In this document: in pieces, positions 53,873 to 64,000 of the stretch
How the letters are laid out: each line of letters starts with the position of its first letter
Numbering within the stretch: the first letter of the stretch is position 1
From: Diploscapter coronatus
Lineage: Eukaryota > Nematoda > Chromadorea > Rhabditida > Rhabditidae
NCBI GenBank assembly: GCA_964036155.1
Contig: OZ038423.1
Coordinates: forward strand, 10,617,249 to 10,681,248
Reading direction: 5' to 3'
DNA: 64,000 nt
Translations under genes and position numbers: made by a program
Notes under the pieces: model-generated
Told to the model about the DNA's origin: nothing
What the model saw: the letters and a program-made list of their open reading frames with translations, nothing else
Database searches by the model: none

Positions 53873-56846
53873 ATGACGAAGAAAACCTGCCCCACTGACG
53901 AATCGAATGCTCCAATCAAAAAATCGAAAAACAGCAGCCGAATGAAGACTATTTGACTAAAGTTTTCGATTTTTCTGCAAATCAAGAATCCGTAAATAAT
54001 CATCAAAATAGATGCACAGAAAAGTTGTAAGTTCCTTATGATTTACAACATTTTCTATATTATTTTCTATTTTATGCGATTTTTTCGGGTTTTTACAGGT
54101 TGCTTAGAAATTCACACGTTCCGGAAGATCTTTAAAGTCTTGTATCCTAAAATGCGTATATTTCCCTGATTTATTCTCTTTATGATAAAAGTCTTTCCTA
54201 TATTGTGTCCGTGCCTCATTCTCATTCCATTTTGCTGATCTTCATCGCGGTATGGCGCCAGCCACGACGTCTCCTCATTCTTTCATTCACCTTCCTTTAG
54301 AAGGGAGGGGCGACCCTTCCGAATATCTGCAAAGGCGCCCCCCGCTGAGTTCGCAGAAACACGCATACCGTCAGACCCTGAAAGGAAGAAAGAAATGGGG
54401 GACATTGTTATCTGATTCTTTTTGGGTCTCTTAGAAATAAATACTATTTTGATTTTCTATACCTCGTTATCTCTTTTAGTTCAATACTATTTCCAAAATT
54501 TAAGATTCTTTTCATAGAATTTTCTCCATACTATTTACTTCATTTTTAAAACCTTCGTTCTATATTATTTCTCCAAAATTTGATACCTCTTCTCATCTAG
54601 GATTTGTATACTATTCCGCCAACCTCAATATATTTCGTTATCCAAAATTTCAACACCATTTCCTTCGTTTTCTTTCTTTTCCTTTCTAAATTCCAAATAC
54701 TATCTGCCAGATTTCGATCTTTCTTTGTCTCTCTTCTAACCGACCCTATCTGTTTCCATCTAATCGGACAAACGGCGAAGCAGCACCGTTGTTTCCAGTG
54801 AGGTGGTAGTAGAAAGGAAAGAGAATGCCCATAAATACCGTCCTGTTTCGGAATTCTCTTTCTTCCTTTTCTCTTTCCCTTCAAATCTATTACTTTCTTT
54901 CTATCTCATTTACTGCATCTCTTTCTATGCTATTCCTCTTCCTTTTTCTAATTCTTTGTCTCTCTATCTACCCTTCTCTATATTATTTTCTTTCTTTATA
55001 TCTTTCCTTCTCTTATTTCCCCTCTATATTTTCCCCTCCCCCTTTTCTAGACATTGAGACGACTGTCTTTCTTCTGTGTTTCTTTCATTCCATCCTTCAT
55101 TCGGTCTCGACTCCCGGCCGGAGTACCTACCTCCTTATGAAAAAATCCCAAATCCCAAGCTCCGTCCGCTTTTATATAAAATCGGTAGATTTCCGATTTC
55201 ATAAGGATTATTTATCAAACTGATTCTCGCGTTTAAAGCTTATTTATCTGCATTCATTTCACAAATTTTGCAGTGGCTACATTTCTAAGGCGATGAAAGG
55301 ATTTGGATCTGAGATAGGGAAAAAGGTGAGCTTTGGAAATACAAGAAAGATATCTATTCTTTATCAGAACTTGGAAAATTTTTACGAAGCCTATCCTATT
55401 TTTATTCGAAATACTTCGAAAGTCTTTTAATGAAGATCACTTTTCTATATCCCTAAAAAACTATTCAGTTCTTGGGAAAGTATCAAGATCACTGAATTTC
55501 TCTCAAAGCCAATCGTTCTTTAAGCAATGTACTATTTCTCCAGCTAGTTTATTGTCCTGGCTGCTCTATTCATTGATAGTTTCAGTCCTTCCCGTTTGGA
55601 CTTTATCATTTATTGTGGGACGCTCTCTAAAATTTCCACCACTTTTCTTTCCGTCTTTTCGCCACATCAACACACTGATAGGTGGGCACTATTATGCGGC
55701 AATGCGTCTAAATATGCCATTTTCCGGGTCCATTTTGGTTAGTTTTTGTTGGAATTTTCGAAATTCTAATAGTTGGGTGTTTTACCCCCAAAAGTCATAA
55801 AGAAAGTAGTCTTGCCTATCAAAATTTACACGAATTGTCAAAGATTTCAAAAATTATCACTAAATTATCGTTGAATTCTCAAAGAAATGATGCAATTGTC
55901 GGCCTTTCGAGACCTTTGGTTTTCTAGCATGTGAAGAGTTGACCTATTTCGACAATGAAATTGGACCACATGCTCGATCACTAAAGCACTCGCGAGCGCT
56001 GTAATTTTTGCGTTATTAATTATGTAGAAATTACATATTAATTAGTAACTTATTCCTAGTTATAGGCAATTAATTTTACTAGTTTTTCGTAGTTTAGCAA
56101 TCAATATTTTATCTGGGTTTTAGATCTTTCATAAAACTCGTCGGACATAATTTTTATTCGAATTCAAATTGATTCAGATTATGTCGAAAGGGCTATAAAA
56201 TATGCAAAGTTGAGCAAATTTTAAGGAATATTAAAAAGGATATTTTACCGTAATCTCAATTTAAACTAGGGAATTATTTAGAACGAGCGAGGGTTAAATG
56301 AATTACGGTATTTAGGAGATCAAACATGGAATTGTGAGATCAAATCGAATAATTATTTGAGTTGATATGAAGGCGTATTCAATGCAGAGAGTTGTCATGA
56401 AATGAAAACAAGTTTTAAAAAATTAAAATAGCTAAGACCTAAGGAGGTTTCAGGTCAAACCAAGAAAGATATCGCAAGCAGGTCGAATGATTAATTTGAC
56501 CCAACTCCTCCACACATCAGATTAAAATGTAGAAGTTTAGGTAAAATTTAAAAAAAAGAAAGTTATCTTTCTGGACAAAAAACTGCATTGGATCGAAGCC
56601 TATTTGAAAAGCGCTTTCAGTGAAAAATGATGTGAAGAAAGTGATATAAGTTCTTCAAGCGAAACTTTAAAAAATCTAGAATTCGATAAAATGTCTAAAT
56701 TTTGCGAGTGAACTGTGAGCAATTATTGTGCAATTTTTCATAAAATTTAAAATGGTGCTAAATTTGAACGAATTAATACGCTAAATTAACAAGTTGTGTT
56801 AATTTTAACGTTCTTTTTAGCAGTCTCACAATTCACTCTCTAACCG
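53873..56846. other. Spacer with the densest CTATTTC array
   Basis: No supported gene. 53873-54240 is presumably the ACSL 3' UTR and flank. 54420-55060 is pyrimidine-rich and holds the phased array described separately. A possible small exon near 55273-55326 (YISKAMKGFGSEIGKK up to a GTGAGC donor) could not be linked to anything. 55800-56840 is AT-rich and featureless to me. The 155- and 132-residue open frames in 54825-55800 are Phe/Leu/Ser-rich tract translations. Confidence 0.5.
54483..54760 (+). repeat. Phased CTATTTC-type array
   Basis: CTATTTC or close variants occur at 54487, 54531, 54565 (TTATTTC), 54611 (CTATTCC), 54656 (CCATTTC), 54700 (CTATCTG) and 54745 (CTATCTG), that is every 34-46 nt. 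Most are preceded by ATA or CA-like bases (ATACTATTTCC). Spacers are pyrimidine-rich and not similar enough to be a normal tandem repeat. Similar pairs or triplets occur elsewhere in the window. Confidence 0.55.
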
Positions 56847-59800
56847 TCACCGTTTGTTCTCTAACATCGGCCGTCTGGCCGCAGTTCGTTCGGAGTTTCG
56901 AGTCTGCATCTTCGCAGTGCCGTTTTCTTCTCGTCTTTCTCGGATCATTCTAAAATGAGCGGTTAAAAAAAAACTAATGCTTTTATTGAAAATTAACATT
57001 CCTACCTCCTCAGCTTCTGTTTCTTCCTGTATTGATCACAGCAAACGCAAATGCAAATCGTCAGAAGCACAAATGAAAACGCGATAGCGGAAATGATGAT
57101 GATTTCTCGGGAATAGCCTAAAAATTAACACAAATCGTTGATTCTATAAAAAAAATTAGCACCTTTTTGTTAAGATACTAAAATTATATAACAATCTTAC
57201 AATGCGCTTCATCCGAAAAATCTCCATCAGCACAGTTGTGAACTCCGTTGCAGACCAAGGATTTGTGAATACACAGACGAGACCTGCTAGCGCAGATACC
57301 TTGGGCCTGGAAGGTGGACAAATTAGCACATTTTAAGAATACTAAACTTGCATATGTTGGAAATGTATAAACTAACCTCTTCCATGCAAATCTGCCCTCC
57401 CTTACAAACAAATTCGTCGCATTCGTCCTCGCCAGAAATCCCTTCCTCCTCTTCGTCGATACCCCCTTCAGAAATTAAACTTTCGACTGCCGTCCAGACT
57501 ATCTGAAAATTGAATTTTTAATTCAAGATTTATGATTTTCATTGAAGCTCAAGCTTTTCCCATGGTATTTCACAAATGCCTTAGGATTTTGATGAAGATC
57601 CGTTTTTTCCTACTTTGAATCCGATCTGAACTCCATGATCAATGTCATCATCGGATCTTCGGGGCTTGTCGTGAGTCACCATTCTGAAGTTCTCTTTGTA
57701 AATTTGGTTCTTCCAACATTCCTAATTTCTGCAATCTTATTCAATCTCTAAAATGCAACGGTCGGGGTATCTCTTTCCCTCATTTATCTTCCGAGCGACT
57801 AAGCGTGTTTGACCTCGTTTCTACGGTCTTTCTCGAATCGGCGTTGTTTTTACCTCATCTAGCCTTGTTCCGCGCGCACCTCAAATCTATGCATCTCATC
57901 TAAATATTCACGGTTATCGCATTATCTTAACCCCGCTGTTCTTTCTCGCTGCTTTCTTTCTCTCCTCCGCAAGAGTAACCCAGTTGTATGTCCCTCATTT
58001 ATCTACTCTCTTCCTTGATATGATCTGACCTGACGATTATACGGTTCGCCGTCGACATGTAACTCAACATGCCCTCCTCTGCGTAGTAGGCCTGCGACCC
58101 ACAGAACCGAGCTTCCGAGGGATCGTTCGCCCCAGTCGGAGAGTACTGAAAGAAAATTTCTAGTAATATTTTCTTGACACAATTAGATCTTCCGTTAAAT
58201 TTTCGAATGCACCAAATTAACATTCCTCTAAATTCAACGCTATCCCAATATAGCATTTGTATGGGAAAAGAACCGTGCTAATTTTGAAATATTTGATTTG
58301 ATATACTTTGTTAAAAGGATTAACCTTCTTCTCATCGTCCACCATCTCGTGTCGGTAGCCATCGAATACGATCAGCGACGCTCGATTGCACTCGGCGATC
58401 GTAGCGGACAGGTTGAAGTGCACGATGCGAATGTAGATTCTTTGTCTGGGCTCAACTCGAATCAGCCAGTTACAGGTGGCGTTCGACGGATAGGTCTCTG
58501 GATAGCCGGGGGACTGGATCTCGCCTGAAATTCGCATATCGCGTAATAAAGATAAAGTGGCGTCGAACTTCTATATGAATCAAGTTTTTTTTGCTTGGAT
58601 AAGAAGAGATATTATTCACGAGCTTATGTGTTGAGATCTTGAAGCAATTCTCCTACCGGTAAGTTGCAACGGATTCGAGTGACCCCCACACGGCGGGAAG
58701 TCGTCGTTGATGAAGGAGGGCGGCTCCAAAATGGCTGCTTCAGAGAGCATTCGGTACTGAATTCGAAAGCCCTTGTGGTTGCCCGAGACCAACGTTGTGA
58801 CGAATTGGATTTGCAAAGAAGACTGCATCGTATGAATAGGCTCGGGCACATTCGATCCACAGATTCTCTCTCCGAGGTGTTCCTTTCCTGAAAATCCCTT
58901 TTCAACACAAAAACTCCCAGTCGACCTACCTTGTCTATCTACGACGATTACTAAGAAGTAAGCCTCCAAGCATTGATCGCTCTTTGGGTTTCTGGAAATT
59001 TCTCAAATTACCTCGAAATATTTGGGGTTGGCTAAAAGGCAAATTACCTATCCGCTAAATCGAAAGCTAAAAACGCTATTTGTAGGACGTTAGAAGGCGC
59101 AGTGGTTATGTTGAATAGACAATCCAAATCTGAGGCGTAGGGCATCGGGTAGCCGGGGGATTCAATTACTCCTGAATAGCCGATAATTACTCTCCACCTA
59201 TCCGTAATTTTTTCCTCAAATTTCGTTGGTTTTTATTATTTTTCTTAGTGACTGGATCCACCAAACAAATTCCCCCAGGGTCGAGGCTTAAAACTTCTTT
59301 CTTTCACCCTACTCTATTCCCGAACTATTTCGCCATTTCTCTAATGGAATTGAATTTGCCGGAAGGAAGAGGTGCCGTCCCAAAACTTCGGCCGGGCCCA
59401 AAATTGGCTTACTTTATTCGCCTATTTGGAAGCCAAATAGCCGAATGTTCTCTTTTCTCTTTGCGTCTCTGAGATGTTCAATGCTGAAAGATGCTCTCGC
59501 TCCTCTGCACGTCTAACAATTTGTAATGGTGAAGCATAGGGACTCTGTTAAAATGGTTAAGCCCCACCCACATTTTGATAAGTCAAGTACCTGTCGTGGG
59601 AGTATTGGAGAATATGTGTTTCGTAGGGCAGTGCGCTGAGTCAATCGCTAGAATTGAAGAAAAGATAAGGAATATTGAAAATCCTGAAAATGAAATGAAA
59701 TTGAAAATGAAATTGGTGGAGATCACCATACCATAATTTAGATTCAATTTACTGAAATGTAGACAGCTCGGATTATCTTCATCCGTGTATCGATATAACG

Positions 59801-59996
59801 AAATAGCATCATCGTTTTGGTTGAATTTAGAAGAAGAATACGATGATTTTTGACGAAGACCAGCTTTCAACTTATCCCTCTCTGAGTGGGGATTTCGTAT
59901 ATCCCCTGATTTTCCGGGATTTGATATATCCTCATTTATCCGGGAGCTAGTCGCCTCCCAGTCGGGCGACAATGGTTTGGTGTGGCGCCTCTGCAT
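56847..59996 (-). CDS. Neto/SOL-2-like CUB-LDLa transmembrane protein
   Basis: Domain order matches Neto proteins, auxiliary subunits that help place and gate ionotropic glutamate receptors; the C. elegans counterpart is SOL-2. A hydrophobic segment (FSIFLIFSSILAID) leads into CUB1 (GVIESPGYPMPYASDLDCLF, ERICGSNVPEP), then CPP-type linker CGGHSNPLQ and CUB2 (GEIQSPGYPETYPSNATCNW, RFCGSQAYYAEEG). An acidic linker (GGIDEEEEGISGEDE) precedes one LDLa repeat (CASRSRLCIHKSLVCNG, NCADGDFSDEAHC). The transmembrane helix (EIIIISAIAFSFVLLTICIC) and a basic tail of about 40 residues end at a TGA at 56847-56849. All junctions checked match in phase. The start is uncertain: the ATG at 59996 would put some 88 polar residues ahead of the hydrophobic segment, and that region contains a copy of the dispersed intronic motif, so the true start may be elsewhere. 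Confidence 0.85.
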
Positions 59997-60750
59997 CGAA
60001 AAACTCGATCAGGCACGCCACGAAAATGGATGATCATTGCATTTTGCCTAAAATATCGTTTTTCGAATCACCATTTTCACCACGATTAAGCTTGCTAGAC
60101 AATGGAAAACGACGAAATCGTGACAGAATAGCACAGACTGTGATAAAATCGCGAGAATAAATGATAAAATATATGAAGAAACTTTATTCATTTTCCAAGT
60201 CAACAACGAAAACAACAAATGTTCAACAACGTTTAACAAATCTCAATGAAATCTGAAAAGAAAACTTCCTTGTGAAAATTCAAAGAGAAGTCAAAGAAAT
60301 TCATAACAAAAGCCTCGAGAAGTGGGATGGGGAAATGAGAGAGGGAAAAGAAAATAAAGAAATTTTCTGAATTTCAAATCGGCACATCTCTACATGAATG
60401 TGCTGTGTCTTGGAGCCAACCATGAGAGATAGATCAAGAGAACTCGAAGAGAGGGAAAGGAAACAAAAAAGGGAGAAATAGTGTGGGAAAGAGAGGAAAA
60501 GCTCCAAGAAAGGAAAAGGGTCCCTTCTCTCTCCCTCCTTTTCAGCTTTTGGTTAGATCGATGGAGACTTGGGTCCTCCGTTTTCCTTAGGGGAAAACTC
60601 CCCGTCCGAGAACAAGAAAATAAGAATATAAGAATACATCTTTTCTCTCCTATAATTTCATACTATTTCGCCATTTTCTTTATCTTTTCTCTCAACTCCT
60701 CATGCTATTTACTCTTTCTCTAACCCCTTTCTCGAATTCCCACACACTCT
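59997..60750. other. Spacer between Neto-like gene and UTP4
   Basis: Purine-rich at 60310-60540 and pyrimidine-rich at 60630-60745. CTATTTC-type cores are at about 60662 (CATACTATTTCG) and 60707 (CATGCTATTTA), 45 nt apart, with a complement near 60474. The open frames at 60301-60723 are tract translations. Confidence 0.45.
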
Positions 60751-63700
60751 CTACTGCTGTCCAAATTTGTGTAATTTGAACGGGGCCAAATTGGGACCTT
60801 CCAGAGGGCCGAGGAATAGGGCGATCGCGCGGCTGCTCGCGGAGTCTTTTCCGGATGACGTAGTGACGAAAGGCCTCAGGGAGACGGATGAAGGAATCCT
60901 CTCCGCAGCGGCGAAAGCTCCAAACGGTCCATAGATGGTTTCGAGACTCTGAAATTTAAAGGTATAAGAATGCAAAAATGAGCGAGTTTGAATGAGCATA
61001 ATCTCTTTTAATGTTTATAATAATGAAAAATAATGGGAGTTTTGACGAAGATCAGCTTGTTTTCAGTAAATGTCGTCATGTGAAATACTTTAATTTCTCG
61101 AGGAAAAGAGTCAACTTTGGAAAGAGACTTCATCAGTCACAAAATTTCGAAAATTAGCCTATTAATAATAGACATTCAAAGCTACGCATTTCCATAAGTC
61201 AAAATAACCTGGTCGAAAACGACGAAAGACCCGTTTTTTGATGCGACCAGAAGGTGCTTGTGGTTCGACGAGATCGAAACAGGTCGGTCTGGAGAGTCGA
61301 AGAGCAACGAGGAAGGAGCAGAGTGGATAGGGGATCCACCCGAGGGGCCGAACTGAAATTCAAAGATTCGATAGGAAATCGTTGATCTTTTTTCCTTTAA
61401 ATATGAACTGTTGACTAGAAGTCCTTGAAAAAATGAGCAAAGAATAGCATTTCAAATGTGAAAAGGCTAAAATTGAAAAACTCTAACCACATTAAGTATC
61501 TTCGCCACCCCAGTCGGTTCTTTGTTTGTTTCGAAACCGGACAAAACCGCCAAATTCGATTGAATGAAGCACAAATCGATAGGTAGATTGACCCGAATTA
61601 GATGGGAATCGCCTGAAAATAATTCTCCTTAATTTTTATTTGAATTTCCTTTATTTTTCAGCCATTATAAATGGATACTTTATGAAATGATGAAGTGAAT
61701 GGAATTTCGAACATTTTCGTAATACTAAGTCTTGAGTCATATTCCGTGCATATGATTTTACTTTTTCTTGTTTTTTTTCCAAAAATTTGAAAATTCCTAC
61801 CCTTTTTCAGCGAAACCAAGAACACCTGTAGCCGAGTGGTGAGAACGGCCGCCTGCTGTTCGTCAGACGAAACACAAAGCTGAGTAACGATTCCGCAGCC
61901 GGCTGCAATTTTCCCCAAATTATTTTTTTTTCTATTTCCCTTGAAAAACGAGTCATTCTACCTTGCTCCAATAAACAGCTGACTAGAAAAGTCACTTTCA
62001 ATTATCGTATTTTGCTAAATGCTTTTTGCAAGAATGAACAAGCTTTTCTCCTCTTATTACACAATTTTTGCAAATTTTCTAAGTTTCTTATAAAGAAATT
62101 AGAAGAAATAGAAAAATAACTAATTTAAAAAAATGATCATTTCCCCCCAAATCTTTTCAAAAATCCTCACTTTGCTCCAAAACCAGACTCTCTCCATCTG
62201 CCTCTGAATCTCCGCCAGTCAATTCGAATTTGATCAATTTGAAATCGTCCGTGCACATCAAAACTGCCGTCGATTTTTCGATGATCTAAACTTGATCTCT
62301 CTTCAAAAATATTTGATCTTTTAAAAATTCTTGCCTTCAAAGCGGAAGCCGATTTGAGAATAGTCGTGGTCGGTTTGGAGATTTTCTTTGAGGTCGGATT
62401 CAGTTTGTAGGAGCAGGTCTCTTCGGAAGTAGAAATCACAAGAACGTCACCAGAAGAGGAGAGATCACTGAAAATAGGATCTTTTTAAATCTTCGACCAC
62501 ATTTCCATCAATATAGACTTATTTTTAGAAAATAAATTTTTCAAATTTTTGAGCCCTTGTATATTTTAGATCAATCTCCTTACCAAGAAGTAATCGGCAG
62601 TTTCTTTCCGCTGTAGATTCTGGCCAGATACGAAGGAGCTTCAGAGGGAATCCACTCGTCGTCTAGCGCCTGAAATCGATAAGTTTGGCGTAATATAAAA
62701 TGGCGTCATTTAACACTTCTAACGTATACCTTTTTCTCCACGCCTCCATTGTACCAAATATCCAGTTGATTCCAGCCTCTTGTCGCCGTCAATTTTTCTG
62801 AGACCAGGGAGTATTTCTGAATTAAAAACAGCGCCATTAATCAAAACTACAACCAAAGTCAATACCGAGTATTGCAGATTGATCGGAGTACAGTAGGCAC
62901 GGCAATAGAAGAGGTCGTGATCTTCTCCACCAACGATCATCTAAAAAATATTTTTAAAAAGCTTTCCAAAAAAATGATTCTCAAGAAAAGCTCCCATTAA
63001 AAAATCATACCGATCCATCAAATTCCACGATAGCCTTGACGTCCCTCTTTGGTCCTCGCTTCACATTCACTATCGTATAATCGCTGGAGACCTGAAATTA
63101 GTAGATTAGTGCAAGTTTAGGAGAAAAAATCACTTTTACCTGTTTCACATAGGTAATAGAGGGATCTACGCCCGCGCATACGACGACATTTTCCGAAGTG
63201 GTGCACAAAGACAGTACATCGGCTTGTAGAGCGATCAAGGACTGAAAATAGTTAAAATAGCTGCATTTCATCTAAATATTATCTAAAAGAAAAAATATAA
63301 AAAAGAAAATAAAATACCTTAATCAGAGCTCCATTTTGCGCGTTCCAGAACGAGACGTTGCCCCTGGAATCTCCACTGACGAGTATGTTGTTTTTGCAGA
63401 ACGACAGACACCAAACGATAATAGGGAAGCGCTTTTCCTAAAAAAGAAGCACAAGTTAAACGAAAGTAAGATAAATTTTAAGTCTTTTACCTTCCTCTCC
63501 AGCTTAAGAGTATGTTTGATCCGACCGTCCTGAATTATAGTAATGCAGTCGTTGGCACCGACGGCTATCTGAAAATAATAAGAAATAAAAAGAACATTTT
63601 TCCAAGATAAATTTAAAAAAAGAACCGAAATAAAAGATATCTTTTAAAAATCAAAATACCGTATTCCCCTGTGCAGCCACGGAAAACAGCCGCTTGTCGA

Positions 63701-64000
63701 CTCCTAACGAAATACTCTTGGTGACGAGACCCGCCTTGCAGTCGTAAATGTAGAGCAGGTCGGAGTTGGAAACGAGACAGACAGAGTCCGATTGGAAAGG
63801 GCAGCACTCCCACAGAGGGGATGGGCAGATTTGGACCCGCTGAAAGTTGGAATTTGTCCTATTTTTCAGAAAATGAAGTAGAAAGGATACGACTATTCGT
63901 TGTCTAAAATAATAAAGATTTATCCTTCAAAAACTTAAAACAAAAACTAAAATACCTTGACGCTAGCCGAGTGAATGTCGACGATCGAAATGGCTCCGTT
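60751..64000 (-). CDS. UTP4: UTP4/cirhin, SSU processome WD40 protein (5' part outside window)
   Basis: A nucleolar WD-repeat protein of the t-UTP subcomplex, needed for early 18S rRNA processing and pre-rRNA transcription. The stop is at 60751-60753 and coding runs off the right edge, so the N-terminus is missing. Exons read, from the right edge: DIHSASVK, LLYIYDCKAGLVTKSISLG, IVWCLSFCKNNILVSGDSRG, NVSFWNAQNGALIKSLIALQ, ADVLSLCTTSENVVVCAGVD, MIVGGEDHDLFYCRAY, then WD-type exons to HLLVASKNGSFVVFDQ and the C-terminus PFKLHKFGQQ. The block IVW..SF....I.SGDS.G.V.FW....G.L.KS....ADV aligns well with cirhin, and the terminal K-FG also recalls its C-terminus. Introns are short and frequent. Assignment rests on remembered family sequence, not on a search. 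Confidence 0.78.

Noticed and set aside
54803..55800. Open frames of 84-155 residues
   Set aside because: Ser/Phe/Leu-rich translations of low-complexity pyrimidine DNA.
61815..61870. tRNA Ser/Leu-like A-box (TAGCCGAGTGGTGA) on the plus strand
   Set aside because: The opposite strand is a coding UTP4 exon (GIVTQLCVSSDEQQAAVL...) and no tRNA fold follows.

Overview
The window is eukaryotic and almost certainly nematode. It is AT-rich. Genes are split into many small exons by introns that are mostly 40-60 nt long and end in TTTCAG or TTTTAG. The strongest evidence is an avr-14-type glutamate-gated chloride channel whose sequence and unusual gene layout match the nematode gene. A cathepsin Z (cpz-1-like) and a Neto/SOL-2-like CUB-LDLa receptor agree with this. 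Splice phases were checked by hand for most genes, so the models below are spliced models, not single ORFs. No RNA or database evidence was available.

Layout from left to right: (1) 2.8-4.4 kb, minus: an unrecognised, probably secreted or membrane protein, 3' end unresolved. (2) 6.6-13.1 kb, minus: avr-14-like GluCl. One set of ligand-binding exons is followed by two complete alternative channel halves. An unplaced acidic two-exon ORF lies just upstream (13.8-14.2 kb). (3) 17.4-23.0 kb, minus: a single-pass leucine-rich-repeat receptor. (4) 29.4-29.9 kb, minus: a tiny TOX-like HMG-box protein. (5) 32.8-36.2 kb, minus: GFAT. (6) 37.9-41.1 kb, minus: an Hsp70 ATPase domain that, by canonical splicing, runs into a Kelch propeller. 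(7) 41.8-44.2 kb: a 2.35 kb foldback element with TTAA ends. (8) 44.4-46.9 kb, plus: an alpha-type nicotinic receptor subunit, tail to tail with cathepsin Z (47.0-48.5 kb, minus). (9) 49.1-53.9 kb, plus: long-chain acyl-CoA synthetase. (10) 56.8-60.0 kb, minus: Neto-like protein. (11) 60.8 kb to the right edge, minus: UTP4/cirhin, cut by the window end.

The genes do not form one pathway. Three (GluCl, nAChR, Neto-like) act at synapses. The rest are metabolic, proteolytic, chromatin or ribosome-biogenesis genes. Long gaps carry two dispersed signals: pyrimidine-rich tracts with a recurring CTATTTC core every roughly 34-54 nt, and a GATGAAGATCAGCTTT-like 16-mer in introns and spacers.

The most unusual observations are the Hsp70-Kelch fusion with degenerate exon copies at its junction, the conserved two-channel avr-14 architecture, the phased CTATTTC arrays, the foldback element, and several homology-supported GC-AG introns.
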